Positions 23,142 to 35,245 are shown, numbered from the stretch's first letter. The stretch is DNA of 64,000 nt from Helianthus annuus (GCF_002127325.2 NC_035433.2:127211695-127275694); one strand, 5' to 3'. Translations and numbers: made by a program. Notes: generated by a model not told the origin, from the letters alone.

Positions 23142-23563
23142 AGAGAATGAGATGAAGCAAAATCAACAAAAGCAAAGATGGCGGTTATGCATGGCAAAGC
23201 AAACAAGCGACATGAAATGTCTAGTCAAAGTAAATGGGTCAGAATTAGTGTATCGCGAAGACATGCTCGCCTATAAGTGAACACTCACCCCAAGAGTTCC
23301 CAGGTAAGAGTGACTGGTCCGATTATGTGGATTTGTACGAACACTCTAGCCTTAGACAGAAAACCCAGGGTACAGGCATTCACTCTTCCAGTTCGCACGT
23401 GTTCACACTATTAACCCAAAACTTTGACGGGATTTTTGATATCCAAAGAGGTTTAAAACCATATAACAGAGGGTTCAAAACCTAGTAATCAATCATCCTA
23501 GAACAGATGATTAATTTTCAAAGCGGATTCGGAATCGAAATCCTCGTTGTGGTTATCACCTAA
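23142..23563 (-). mobile_element. T1 untranslated leader, right part, without a primer-binding site
   Basis: This is the continuation of the T1 leader on the far side of N2. No tggtatcagagc site or variant is visible on the minus strand, and the LTR sequence resumes only at about 23564, well inside the LTR. A deletion therefore appears to have removed the primer site and the 3' part of the 5' LTR. Confidence 0.65.
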
Positions 23564-25167
23564 GGATCCTAATGATCGACCAAATGGGTCGGGTTCGAAA
23601 GTATAAGCGATGGTTTAGATCGCTTACCTTACGACCCTATATACGCACTATACTAAAAGTGACGAGCTAAGCATGTTAGAACATGCTTAACTAAGTTTAG
23701 AAAACAGGTTTGACATCAAAGCAAACGGCTTTGATGCTCACGAGTAGTTTGGTTACAAAATATGCAAGAATGCACATTTTGGCCGAAACTACGACTCGTC
23801 ACTGAGCCTAGATAACGTGGTAATCAGTAGGTATAGTCACTACGGACTATAACCATCGTGATCACGCTCACGTTATGAAGTTCCATGAACTTCGGGTTGA
23901 CCATAGGCTGGTCAATGCAGAAAGTCAACAAAACGTTGACTTTCGGACTCGAAAAGCGAATAAAAGAACGAAAGAAGACTTACGGAGGGTCCTCGAATGC
24001 TAATCTAGATCAAAGAGCTCAGGTATGAAGCAATGGCATCAACTTAGAGCATTTTGATCAGACTGTGTGAGTTTTTAGCAACAAGGGGGGGGGGTATTTA
24101 TAGGAAAAGTAGAGCCGTTAGGATCGTTTCTTGATTTTCGTGCCACGATCCTAAGCGTCCACTTGTCAAAATGTTGTGGTTACTGAAAATGGCCCTTGGC
24201 TCTTGATTGGGTGAAAGGGCATTGCCCCTTGAACGAACGAAAGGCCAACTGCAAGTGGATTCAATGAATCTGCTGTACTGGGGACTCCTTACGGACCGTA
24301 TGGGTTTTGGCTTACGGTCCGTAAGCCCTTAGTTTGGCAGATTTACAGTTTTGGTCCCTGCAGCTCCAAAACTTGGTATTTGATGCATTTTTGACACGTT
24401 TAAGCCCCATTAACCCCATTTCAAAGCTCTAAAATGAAGTTAAAGTATAGGGAACTTAAAATGTGCTCAAAAATATGTCGGATGTCGGTTCGTTTGGCCG
24501 TACGGTCGTGATGTTCGATTAATTACGACGGAATGCGCATAAGCGCGAAAGACGATCCAAATTGCGCGACGATTGGATTTTTCTCATGCCATACACTAAG
24601 GCATAATATAAGGATGATTACATAAATTTTTGGATGTCCGGATGTATTCAGAACGTAAGTTATGCGCGAAAGTGCAAACTTGTGCACTTTTTGACACTTT
24701 TAGCCCCTGAATGTTCCAAAAGTTTGTTTTAGCATACCAAACCCCTCAAAGCCTATTTCTAAGCTATGTAAAGGATATTTATGGTATGTTTAACTTATGG
24801 ACATGTTCCGGAATGTTTGTTATGGTCCAAATTGGCATACTTTCGCAGTTTGTCAAGTTTAGTCCCTGTAAGCGAATTAACTTGTTTTTGCCATACCAAA
24901 GCCTTCAAAACTTATTTCTAAGTTATGTAAGGGTTATTTAAGGTATGTTGAGTATATGTTGATGTTCCGGAGTATTTGTCGCATTAAACTGAGTACGTTT
25001 ATGCACCAGTTTGCGTATAATTCTCCAGAAAGCGATGTAGAGTTTGGAATTGAATAAAAGTCAAAACATGAAAAATGTAAAACACAACCAAACAAACACT
25101 GGGATCAAATAACATTGTTTTATTGATAATTGAACTGTTCACAATGATTACAAACACAAATGTTACA
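23564..25167 (-). mobile_element. T1 5' LTR remnant (lacks about 2.1 kb)
   Basis: It matches 8311-9910 of the 3' LTR at about 98.6% by eye and keeps the terminal TGTAACA (minus strand), TATA box and palindromes. It lacks everything matching 6176-8310, including the 52-bp repeats. It is followed by ccatt, the T1 target duplication. Confidence 0.88.
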
Positions 25168-25440
25168 CCATTGCTCCTTCAGTGCCACTAAACGTGCTTG
25201 GACGACAGTCCATGAAGTTCTTGAAAGTGCAAACTTGTTGCGGTGCGTGTTGACCTATTGTGTACGAACAGGGCAAAGTTAAACACAAGAGTTGGTCTAA
25301 AAGTGTAGGATCTAAAGACCCTAGTGTGAGATACGACTGCAGGGTATACCTCCTGCGTGTGCAGCTGCAAGTGCCGCAGCAACTTGTTCGTTAATGAGAG
25401 CCGTCAACTGGGCTTGAGTCATGTTAACGCGTCCAGACAT
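25168..25440 (-). pseudogene. Element X gag, N-terminal part
   Basis: The start codon at 25440 opens MSGRVNMTQAQLTALINEQV, the N-terminus typical of Tekay gag. Close to T1 the frame reads TFKNFMDCRPSTFSGTEG, which continues into LLHWFEK at 6170. The N-terminal and distal parts lie in different frames, so there is an indel between about 25260 and 25330. T1 inserted at the junction. Confidence 0.85.
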
Positions 25441-25757
25441 GATATTCATAGCAAAGATAACATAGGTAAGAGAGAGGTTCGCGAAAAGTGCGATGACAGA
25501 AGAGAGTAAGCACACAAGTGTTCTCAAGAAATAGTAGATATGTGTATCCAAGCATACTACGAGCAAAGTTCTATGTAATTCTAGCAAGCAGGTAATAAAC
25601 ATAAACCATATTACCTAGGATGTTGAGTCTTGCACATGGAGCGAAGCGTCGTTGTGGGTCGTTGAGAGCACTGTTCTGGTTATAGTCTTGTTTTAATAAA
25701 AACGTTTTTCCCTTATTAAAACCGAGTTCTCTATAACCAATGGCTCTGATACCAATC
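25441..25757 (-). promoter_or_regulatory. Element X leader and primer-binding site
   Basis: The plus-strand string gctctgatacca at 25743-25754 is the complement of the tggtatcagagc initiator-tRNA site. It lies three bases from the LTR edge at 25758. The remaining roughly 300 bases lead to the gag start codon. Confidence 0.85.
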
Positions 25758-26052
25758 TGTCACACCCCCAAAATCCACACGCGGAGTACCACCGCTTGGA
25801 GGCGTGACGTGACCAGGATCAAGCCACCAATCATATTGAACATAGAAATTAAAAAGTAATCAATTCGACCCATCACAATATAACTGGTGTTTAACAAAAC
25901 ATAATTTAAGTAGCAGAAGCATAAATATGTAAACCCAAAGTAAATCATAAGTTTCAAATGTTTAAACGTTTAACATGGCATCCATGATCCATGTCCCACA
26001 ACGACCTGCTCCTCCCTGTGCAAGCTCCATAAGTACCTAAGGTCCTGCAAGG

Positions 26053-26057
26053 CATGC
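26053..26057. repeat. Target-site duplication of S3 (catgc)
   Basis: catgc occurs immediately before 26058 and again at 27525-27529. Confidence 0.93.
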
Positions 26058-27524
26058 TGTCACGGCCCCCGACCCGGTTTGACCCGTTTCAGGAGCCGCG
26101 GGACAGAAATCCCGTGGTATTTAATTTAGGCGACAGCGGAAGTCTTTTAAAACAGGATCTTTAGTATTAAAACTGCTTGTTACATAATTTAGGGATAAAA
26201 CCCAGTAATTTACAATAATGTGATTTCCATGGAAATCTTTATTTTCAAAACATGTTTCTTTATTTATTTACACTGAGCCACTTTTCTAAGCTGGTAGTGC
26301 TTTCTGGCACTTTTCTTTGCTCACAACAGATTACCTGAAACATGTTTGAAAAAGGTTTTGTCAGCGGGGAAATACTGAGTGAGTTCATTCAGTTTTTAGG
26401 AAATGACCCATAGTTATAAATTACAGCATAAGAGCGATTACAATGGTTCATATCTTATTTTTATCTGGCTTTCTGTCACAATGGTGACAAGTCACAATGG
26501 TGACGATGGTCATACCACTATTAGGTCAATGAACTCTAATAGTGACGTTTCTCCCTAGTAGGTCAATGAACTCTAACTGGGAGAAATAGTAATGTGCACA
26601 ATACCCCACTAACCAATAAATCAAGATATCCACGACTTAGTCCCTGTAATTATAACACTTTGAAAATAATTTGGAGTATTGTAAAACAGTTAATAAAAAG
26701 AGAATGACTCACATTGCAGATTTAACGAGCAGTGTATAAGCCTACTGATTAGCCTTGATTATTTCTAATTTAACAATAATGCACACAAAACAGGGTTAGT
26801 GATCAATACAGCAGTTACGATAACTCACGAGATCAAATTCTCACAATGAATGACAAAGTGCAATACTTCAACTCATTTATCGTATTAACGACAAACGACA
26901 AAGTATAATACTTCAACTCATTTATCGAATTATCGACAAACGACAAAGTATAATGCTTCAACTCATTTATCGAATTATCGACAAACGACAAAGCATAACC
27001 CAATGTGGGCGGCACTTAGACATTCTTTGGATATATTGATCCCGGAAATGAATCGTAATAGCGATCGAGTTATTACCCTGATTGCGGCAGCGTTTCGTGA
27101 TCGGTGTGTGTTGTGTGGTAAACGAACGATATCTCTGTGTATATTTTGAGTTTTTACGTCGAATTAACGGCAAACTTCAAGTGCCACTGCCCCCTATTTA
27201 TAGCTGAAAAATGTCCTCCCTCGCGTGTCACGACAGGGAAACCTGGTCCTGGCGCGTGGCGCGAGAGGTCACTTTTAATATGGTGTTGCCACGCGTCTCA
27301 GTAGCTTGGGTGAGTCGACGGTTTGTTAAAATTCAATTTCTATCGAAAACAGTTTGGATAATACTAACTAGGAAATACCCCCCCTGAGTTTTAGGGGCCC
27401 TGATCCTGATTCTGAAAATTCTGAAAATTTTAGGGTTTGTGTAGAATCAATTGGGTGTCTCAATTAGGGTTTTCTTAATAGATAATTAACATTCTAATTA
27501 TTAATTTTAATGAGAGTTGTTACA
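26058..27524 (-). mobile_element. S3: solo LTR related to N2, inside the X LTR
   Basis: It begins TGTCACGGCCCCC and ends GAGTTGTTACA in plus orientation, with exact catgc duplications and no internal region. On the minus strand its first 60 bases (tgtaacaactctc..., aaaaccctaattgagacacc) and the stretch near the caatactccaaattatttt phrase match N2 LTRs. It therefore belongs to a sister family, shortened to 1467 bp. A minus-strand TATA box lies at about 27194-27203. The 60-residue frames seen here come from a threefold repeat of about 59 bp (cgacaaagtataatacttc...) at 26860-27000. Confidence 0.9.
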
Positions 27525-28250
27525 CATGCAGCAGAGAGTCAACAACTAGTTGAGCGAGTTCACAGTTGATAGTTCAGTAGTTGTAATCGTATGAGTAGCG
27601 TTATGTTCGTTCATTAGATCATGTATCGTATTATTTTGCATCGTGGCCATCTAGGCATGTATGCGAAGATTAGGGGAAATTTTCCCAAGTATTATAGACT
27701 AGGTATATTTGTATCGCAGCCACCCGGCATGTGTGCGAAGTTTAGTGTATGGTTCGCAGCCATCCTAGGCATGTGTGCGAAGATTAGTCATATTATCGTA
27801 GCCAACCCTGGCGTGTGTGCGAAGATCAGTTCTATTAGTATCACTAGTCTAGTCGTATCTTATCAATAACCCTTCCTCACCCGAGGACCATATCATTAAG
27901 TTCCATTAGCTAGGTAAGTACAAGTAAATCATCTAATCCCATTCCCACCCTGGGAACCCCATGCCTTGGCTGTTTGAACTCACCTTGGTTTGCTCGGCAG
28001 ATACACAAAAGGTTTCTTGAACTAAGAGTGGTCAACCACGTCCTAATAGGGTTACCATACAAGTTAGGTTTGCATTCAAGTGGTGCACGTATGTTCTACA
28101 CGTATTGTACACAAGTAGTGATCATAGCATACACGTATAATCATGGCAGATCAATCAACAGACCAGTCACGTAAACAAGTCCAAGTATGCGGCCCAAATG
28201 GTTGGGCTCGTAACAGTGTGCAAAGTCCAAAACAGTGTGCATGTGTTCAT

Positions 28251-28480
28251 GGTCTCGAGTCGAGACTAGAGATCTCGAGCCGAGACAGTGCGGTCTCGAG
28301 TTGTGCCGGCCTCAAGGTCTCGAGTCGCAACCAAAGAGGCCTCGAGTCATCATGTACTAGTCGAGACTACACGGTCTCGAGTCGCAACCGGACCCGCAAC
28401 CGTGGTCTCGGTTGTGCTGTTTGTGTCGGTGTTGTGGTCTCGAGTCGAGACTAGGAGTTCTCGACTCGCAATCTGTGTCG
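28251..28480. repeat. Cluster of CTCGAG-centred palindromes in X LTR
   Basis: Full or half copies of ggtctcgagtcgagac recur at about 28251, 28270, 28298, 28317, 28339, 28360, 28373, 28437 and 28460. The spacers differ, so it is not a simple tandem array. Open frames of about 100 codons overlapping the cluster are by-products of its regular composition. Confidence 0.85.
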
Positions 28481-29344
28481 AGACTAAGCGATGTAACAGA
28501 CTTCATGATTTCCTTAATTTGCAGCTCAATCAATTCCTAAATATCAGCAAACATCTTTGGCAGTTTCACAATTCAGATCAAAACAATCATTAATCATCAT
28601 TCAACCGTGTTCATATCATTATCATTTCAAGAACACTAATCAATATCCTATGAACATAAAATCGGATCATGTGATTAACGAATTCAAGAACTATCGTGCA
28701 ACCCTAAGTCATGTGTACAATAAACCAATCAATACCACAAATCATAACATCACAGCCGGTTATCATGCATACACCCTAACCGGATTAGATCATCAAATGA
28801 CAATACCCAATCATTTATCAACAATCATGTACCATTTACAACTCATCACAAGAGACATGTATAACCACATATCATAACACAACAATTAACAAGTACTAAC
28901 CGATTGAGAGGAATAGAATAATCCGAACACAAGGATCTTTGAGAGTTGAGAGGTTGCCGTCGGGTTCCAAGGGAAAACGAGAGAGAGAAGGAGAGCTCCT
29001 AGGGTTTGTGTGTGTGTGAAGTGTTTTGCAACAATGAGAATCAAACCCCCACATTGGGTTATGTGTTTGCGTAAAGAGGGAAGTGGGCCGAACCCTTACT
29101 TGGGTTGCCCTCTTGGTCTCGAGTAGTAGAGAGTGGGCCGAGAGAGAGAGGGAGATGTACGAGAGATGAAGTGTGCGGCCCTAAAGGCTTGCGTGACAAG
29201 TATACATATCCACATTCATTCACATTACACGTATCATACAAAACGTAACATTCTATTACAATCCAACACATCAACTAGTCACGTATAGTCCAAACAAGTT
29301 ACATCGAAGCACACAAATAGAGGTTTGAAATACGAGTTGTCACA

Positions 29345-29726
29345 ATAACCCCGTGTATTACACGGGTTGAATAAATAAATTTTATATACTAAATAATAAA
29401 ACAACATATCTTTAAAAACCTCATTTATTGCATGGGTTGAATTAATATAATTTTATATATTAAATAATAAAGGTTAAGAACGATATTGTACGGGTTGAAT
29501 AAATGTTATTTTATATACCAAATAAAAAAGTTATATCTTTAAAACCACGTGTATTACACGGGTTGAATAAATATAATTTTATATACCGAATAATAAAAAA
29601 ATTACATCTTTAAAAATATGCGCATTACACGGTTTGAGCAAATGTAATTTTCTGTACTGAATAAAAAATATATATATCTTATCTTAAAAAACCTCATTTA
29701 TTACATGGGTCGAGTAAATGTAATTT
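29345..29726. repeat. Array of palindromic CCGTGTATTACACGG units
   Basis: About six diverged units of 60-78 bp. Each has a core such as cccgtgtattacacgggttg followed by gaataaatataattttatata and cttaaaa. The core palindrome resembles the terminal hairpin of plant Helitrons. It is cut at 29727 by S4; aatttt continues after S4 at 31827. Confidence 0.75.
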
Positions 29727-31826
29727 TGTAACGCCCTAACACGTTTTAACCAAAAGTCGCAGCGGAAATACGAACTTAAAAATTTTCTTTCATTATATTC
29801 AATCTAACATACTAGAAATACATTAAATCACTCTTTTACATTAAATACATTAATGCTTTCTATAAATTTATACAATCTGACATACTTATATTAAATTACG
29901 TGACCACGCACCCACACGTACAATCCAGGACTTGACTCGATCTTCGACCGCCTACACTTCATGATGAGAATTCACAGTTCTGTACAACCTGCAGACACCA
30001 CGTACAATCACATTATTAGCAATGGGAGTCATCATACATAAAATTTAAACATACATAAAATTTAAACATACATAATTAGGAGTCAACATATCATGCTTTC
30101 GCTTATGTTAGACCATTTATCCATCCATTCAAACCACCCGCATTGGATTTCGGTGTCTACCTTCAACTTCCATCACAAGTATACTTGCATCTCCATTTCA
30201 TTCTCAATAGGAAAACGGTTAGCATCATTAGATTTCATTCACACGAACATATCCATGTATACGCCTAACAAGTCTCATTCAATTGTGCATATAACTAAAT
30301 TCCAATTCATGCATACATACCCTTTCTATCCGTACATGTACTTACAAATTTACATTCTACACAATATTACTTGTAAGTCCTAAACATACCCATCTATACA
30401 TGTAAATTGTATACACATAATTCTCCATACTTACGTGTTCATAGTTATACTCTCCTATGAGTCCCAATTACTTACTTACAATTAAACCCATACCTACGCG
30501 TATAACTACTTATTTCATCTTTATGCATAATATCTTCATGTAAGATTCCTTCTTACCTATACTTAATAGAAACTATTTCTTAACTACTTTCGTCTCATTC
30601 ACCGTAAACTTACCTTATTACTTCCATTGTCTCATACTCTCTCACACGATTCACAATAATCATCATACTACAATACATTTTACATCTAAAGTGTAATTCC
30701 GGGATTCACTTACCTCGAGCGTCCGAGTTCAAGCATAGCTTCCGTGTTTATCTTTGGCCCGTTGCCCTTCCATGCTTGTGTCCATGTTGACATGACTCCT
30801 ATCCGTACATGCTATCACATTCATCATAACATGATTAGCATACGTGAGCATACATATCTTTTAATGAAGGTTTCTAGCCATATCATGTTATCAAACTAAT
30901 TTCCCACTTGTAATTCATTCGAAACACATTCCTTATACAAATCTATTATCTAATACATCATCATCACATTCTACATACATTTATTCATTATTAGCATACA
31001 ATCTCACTTATCATTTTCTCTTAAGCATTTCATCAAACACCTGGTGTGCGTATCACTTTCTAAGCATAATGTACAAGTGCTTTAAGCATGTTCTTCCTTA
31101 TTTCATCTTATGAACCATTACATTCAAGCAAAATATCATAATCATAAATTCCACATCAAGTTTATCTATCTTAGCCTATCATACAACACCATATACATCA
31201 CAAGATCACACTATAGCATCTTCAAGTTCATCATGATCATCATCTTCACACTCATGCAATGGGTTTTATTCTAAATCACCCAATTACTTGAAATTATTCA
31301 TATCACAAGTTCTATTTGGTGTTTCTAACACCTCTACATGCTTAAATTCATACAATTTCATGGATTGATCATAACCCACTTCAAACAAGATCATCAAATC
31401 TAAGTTTTAAGACATACCTTGTGATCCCCTTGTGAAGGTGATCATTAATTTATGTTCGGTTGTGAATTTGGGCTTCGTTTAGTCTTTCAATTTGAAGAAT
31501 TTGATGAAGTTTAGGGTTTTGGCTCCATGGGGAGCCTTCCCTGCTCGTTCACGAACACACACACACACACGATGTGTGTGTATGTGTGTGTGTTGTTTTC
31601 TTTTAGTAGAACAACTTTCAAGTTGTTCACTTTGGTCCCTCATGTTTTGTTTTAATTAAATAAGGCCACAATCCTTCGTTTAATACCAACGATACTAATA
31701 TTCAACTAGGTTAATTATCCCTAGTTAATATTCATTTACGGGTTCACTTTTACTCCTAACAGTATTTTTACCCATTCCTTTATATTAACCGGGTTTAAAT
31801 TACCAACCCATTTTTGGGGTGTTACA
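29727..31826 (-). mobile_element. S4: solo LTR with aattt target duplication
   Basis: It starts TGTAACGCCC and ends GGGTGTTACA, 2100 bp, with exact aattt duplications at 29722-29726 and 31827-31831. Minus orientation is inferred from a gcagcggaaat motif 30-40 bp inside its left edge, which matches the 3' ends of other LTRs here. An (AC)n/(GT)n inverted repeat at about 31554-31594 could form a long hairpin. No internal region or coding frame is present. Confidence 0.85.
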
Positions 31827-31831
31827 AATTT

Positions 31832-32069
31832 TATATAGTGAAAATAGAAATATTTAATATATTAATACAAAGTTTGGTTTTCGTGATAAAAATAGATTAT
31901 TCTGTTGTTGCAAAATTTGTTAACGAAGTCTCAATAAATTTAACCCTTTATTTAAAACTCCGTAAATGTATAAATGATAAATAATATTAGTTAATTTTAT
32001 TCTAAGTTTCGTAAAATCTATTCGATACCAAACTAAACAAAACGTTTAAATATAATTAATTCAAATAAA
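31832..32069. other. AT-rich non-coding remainder between S4 and H1
   Basis: It continues the sequence interrupted by S4. No gene is seen. It may be the body of an older Helitron whose other end lies at 37100-37274 (see that entry). Confidence 0.4.
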
Positions 32070-32119
32070 TCTATTATATATAATAAATGAAAGTCATTTG
32101 GGCACGTGTCAACACCAGA

Positions 32120-32420
32120 GAGCCCCTAAATGCCCTTTTTCCCGCCCAACAGTGTTTTCCCTTCTTTATCTTCTTCTTTTCTCTGCTTCTCAATTCAGAT
32201 TTCATTTCCCTCTTCTCTCTCTTCTCTCTGGCGATTCAAATGGCGATTCAAATACCAGATCTGCGATTTCAGGTACCTTTCATCTAATAACCTAAAATCA
32301 TCTTGAATCTCTCTTATGTTAATCGTTGATATATGTATAGATCTGTGTGTTTTTCATTTTGTTGTTCAACCCTAGGGTCCTCCACATCTTCTAATCTTCT
32401 CTGGCGATTCAAAAACCAGG
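32120..32420 (+). other. H1 5' segment with possible leader exons
   Basis: A pyrimidine-rich stretch (32150-32225) is followed by short pieces ending in splice donors: atggcgattcaaataccag...cag with gtacc at about 32272, and ggcgattcaaaaaccag with gtaaat at about 32420. The phrase ggcgattcaaa occurs three times. It looks like a 5' untranslated exon of a captured gene, but I cannot name the source. Confidence 0.35.
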
Positions 32421-32474
32421 TAAATCTCTGCTTTCAGATCTACACAACTATGCTTCATATTTAGGGCTTTTTAT

Positions 32475-33042
32475 GATCCCGGATGGAAGCTTACTATTGA
32501 GGAGTATTATGATCGGCAGAGTAAGCATATTTTGGATACGATTGTTGAGACTCTGTTGAAGGTGAGTTGTTGTTTTGGTTTGGTTTAAGTTTGTGTGGGT
32601 TGTTATGTAATGTGTGTTTGGTTTGATGGTTATTTGGATGGATTGGTTTGTTGTGATGTGTTTAGGATGAAAGGAGGAAGTTTATTTGGGAAGAGATGTC
32701 GTATTTGGAGAGGTGGTGGCGGGATGCTCCGGATGCGAAAAAGGAGGCTTTGGTTCGGTTGCTGCAGAATGGACAGTTAGAGATAGTTGGTGGTGGTTGG
32801 GTGATGAATGATGAGGTAAGATTAAGTTAAATCTCACTTGCTTCTCTATCAATGATTTTGATCGTATAGTTTATGTATGATACATACATCTTACAGTCCC
32901 GAAAGATAAACATGTTAGCATGGTTTTGTCAATATATATGCAGAAGTGATTGCACTTTCTCTTGATCTTTTAGCCTTACTGAATTTCATCTTTTTAATGT
33001 CTGTTGCAGGCCAATTCACATTATTTTGCCATCATTGAACAG
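32475..33042 (+). pseudogene. Golgi alpha-mannosidase II fragment: three exons with introns
   Basis: Exon 1 (32475-32561) encodes DPGWKLTIEEYYDRQ and continues to TLLK. Exon 2 (32666-32815) includes RRKFIWEEMSYLERWW and ends in EIVGGGWVMNDE. Exon 3 (33010-33042) encodes ANSHYFAIIEQ. These match successive pieces of the glycoside hydrolase family 38 domain of plant Golgi alpha-mannosidase II, which trims N-glycans in the Golgi. The zinc-binding Asp of the HNDPGW motif is present, but the residues before it are lost, so a breakpoint lies near 32474. All junctions have GT/AG introns in phase 0 and the 90 codons remain open. The family protein is over 1000 residues, so this is a small fragment. 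Confidence 0.92.
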
Positions 33043-33581
33043 GTACCGTTTTATCATTCATACTGAATTATCTCAATTAGTTATATTAGCTGATCAAAGT
33101 GTCTTATATGATATAAACTGCTAATTTTAGTCTGGTATAACAACTGGAAGTTACACAAAGCCTTTTACATGTTATACTCTTTTTACATTATAAGATTATA
33201 ATTTTGTTTTCATGATGAAGTTTGAGTTCATATCAAGTTATTTTACTTCAGATGATGGAGGTCCAAAACCTTTAACCGTGTTTATTGTTCATTTTGTTTG
33301 GTAGGTATGTGATTGGTCAACAACTGTGGATCCAACATAAATGTTGAAATATATATTGATGATTCTTCATGCTTGATTACTTAGGCTACATGTTGTGGAC
33401 TGAGATATTGGTTTGTGAATTTAGGGCTTTTGGCTTGCTTTTATGAATGCTATAGACAGTGATACATTAGTTGGGAAAAAATAAATTTTATTTAAATCTG
33501 TAATGTACTAAAGTTGGATATATATTAAGGGTATGTTCTATTTAGGAAGTACACCTCAATGCTTGAATTTTGAGATGAAGA

Positions 33582-33881
33582 CAAGCAAATAAGCATGGTG
33601 CAACCGGATGGTTTGTTAACATTGGCTGGTCAGGTGGAAGGTAAGTACTGGGATTCAACTACTTATTTTTTTTTCCAGATTCTTATGCTTAGTGTTTTCC
33701 TTTGGTATGTAGTTATGGATCAGGTAAGCGTATAAAATTGGGATACACACGGAAAATAATTGATGCCATCCACTCTGGGAAGCTTTTGGAAGCAAACTAC
33801 ACAAAGACAGAGATATTTGGGCTTGAAATCCCAACTGAAATTGAAGGGGTTCCTTCTGAGATCTGAGATCCAGCTAACACA
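33582..33881 (+). pseudogene. ATP-dependent PEP carboxykinase fragment: two exons
   Basis: Exon 1, ending at 33640, encodes KHGATGWFVNIGWSGG. Exon 2 (33713-33881) encodes [20 protein letters not shown], then [19 protein letters not shown] and VPSEI. This is the C-terminal third of plant PEP carboxykinase, the cytosolic gluconeogenic enzyme converting oxaloacetate to phosphoenolpyruvate. A codon split across the intron (ag|t) reads correctly. A TGA at 33864-33866 follows VPSEI where the family continues LDP, so the frame is broken; sequence before KHGA is also out of frame. It lies about 540 bp after the mannosidase exons on the same strand. Confidence 0.9.
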
Positions 33882-34258
33882 GTAAGTTACTTATAAATAA
33901 AGACATGTGTTGGTATATGGTAAGACCTGAGAATTGTTTATATTTTTGGAATATGTAGTTATGTATACGTATTATAATAGTGAATCCTAATTATCAATGG
34001 AAAATTTTCATAATATACTAATGGTTTCGCTTTTTTTAAATAGTTGGTTCAAGCCGCCCAAACCGAAGCAAGTCGGTTGGTTTGATATCCAAAGGGTTCG
34101 GTTCTGGTGGTTTGACAGCTTGGTTTGGAACTTTGAACTAACCGTGTAAACCGAACAAGTTATTTAACTTTATTGGTGAGTTTCATCTATCTGTCTATGA
34201 AGATGTATTGTAGATTTGCTTTATTATTTGTTGACAAAATTTACCATGTTGTTTTCAG

Positions 34259-34497
34259 GAGATAGCCATGCTGGAGGCAAGGCGTCAGCGGTGTTAAAGA
34301 AAATGTTGCCCGTAAGTGTCATTTAAGATTTGCTCATATTCTAATTGTCATCTATTGTTATTTCATACCTGATCATATGAAACCTTTATGTAATAACTAA
34401 TAATTACTTTTATATGATCAAGTTCTCAAGAAGGAAGAGGAAGAAAAGAAAGCGAGGGAAGGCACTGGTCGTAAAATAACAAGCATGGGTACACTAC
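34259..34497 (+). pseudogene. Two exon-like pieces of unknown gene
   Basis: Piece 1 (34259-34311) lies between ttttcag and gtaagt. It is open in the frame GDSHAGGKASAVLKKMLP and, up to a stop, in the frame EIAMLEARRQR. Piece 2 (about 34424-34488) encodes a charged segment, VLKKEEEEKKAREGTGRK. They may come from one captured gene with a coiled-coil or Lys/Glu-rich tail. I do not recognise it. Confidence 0.35.
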
Positions 34498-34599
34498 ATT
34501 TTCTTTTTTTTACTTTAATTATAAATTTTCAACTTTAACCAAACATATGGATCAATATCCTTTGCTTATTCAGCTCGCTTACATTTGTAAAGGTAAAGG

Positions 34600-35245
34600 C
34601 AATGTTGTCAAAATGGGTTCGAGTCGGATAATGGGTCAAAATGGGTTCGAGTCTGGTTGAAACCACTTTTGGGTTAAAACAGAGTTTTAAACCGGTGGTT
34701 TGAAACCACTTTTGGGTTAAAATAGAGTTTTAAACCACTGTTGGGTTAAAACAAGGGTTGAAAGCACCGTTGGCTTCAAACAGTGTTTCAAGCAACTGTT
34801 GGGTTAAAACAGTGTTTCAAGCCACTTTTGGGTTAAAACACTGTTGTTAAAGCAGTGGTTTGAAACCACTCTTGGTTTAAAACAGTGTTTCAAACCACTT
34901 TTGGGTTAAAACACTATTGTTAAAGCAGTGGTTTGAAACCACTCTTGGTTTAAAACAGTGTTTTAAACCGGTGGTTTGAAACCACTTTTGGGTTAAAACA
35001 GTGTTTCAAGCCACTGTTGGGTTAAAAACAGTATTTGAAAACACTATTGAGTCAAAACACTGTTGTTAAAGCAGTGGTTCAAACCACTGTTGGGTTAAAA
35101 CAGTGAGTTAAACCGCTGTTGGGTTGAAACCACTGTCGGGTTAAAACAATGAGTTAAACCTTTGTTGGGTTAAAACAGTGGTTGAAACCACTGTTGGGTT
35201 AAAACAGTGAGTTAAACCACTGTTGAGTTGCAACGGTGGTTTAAC
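34600..35245. repeat. Minisatellite of GGGTTAAAACAGTG...AAACCACT units in H1
   Basis: About 25 diverged units of 22-32 bp alternate gttaaaacagtg with (t/c)aaaccactttt or tgttgg. Parts are inverted relatives of each other (aaaccact/agtggttt), so the transcript could fold. Inter-unit divergence suggests an old array, probably acquired with the Helitron. Confidence 0.85.

Larger units (their letters stand above)
6176..25167 (-). mobile_element. T1: Tekay-type Ty3/gypsy chromovirus inserted in X gag, hosting N2
   Basis: Minus-strand order from right to left: truncated 5' LTR (23564-25167), leader, inserted element N2, rest of leader, gag-protease, polymerase, polypurine tract, full 3' LTR (6176-9910). 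The LTR ends are TG/CA. The two LTRs differ at about 22 of 1600 shared sites by eye (about 1.4%). At the commonly used grass rate of 1.3e-8 per site per year this is roughly half a million years; treat the date as indicative. Without N2 the element is about 10.4 kb. The polyprotein has only two stop codons, so T1 died recently. Confidence 0.9.
25758..29344 (-). mobile_element. Element X 5' LTR, interrupted by solo LTR S3
   Basis: In plus orientation it starts TGTCACACCCCC and ends GAGTTGTCACA. Removing S3 and one target copy leaves about 2115 bp. GGTCTCGAGTCGAGAC-type palindromes cluster at 28251-28480, with another partial one near 29114. The bases ataac follow the right end and should be repeated at the far end of X, left of the window. 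A (GT)n run lies near 29008. Confidence 0.85.

Noticed and set aside
32475..33881. Functional alpha-mannosidase II or PEP carboxykinase gene
   Set aside because: Only a few exons of each are present, the PEP carboxykinase frame has a stop, and both lie within Helitron ends.
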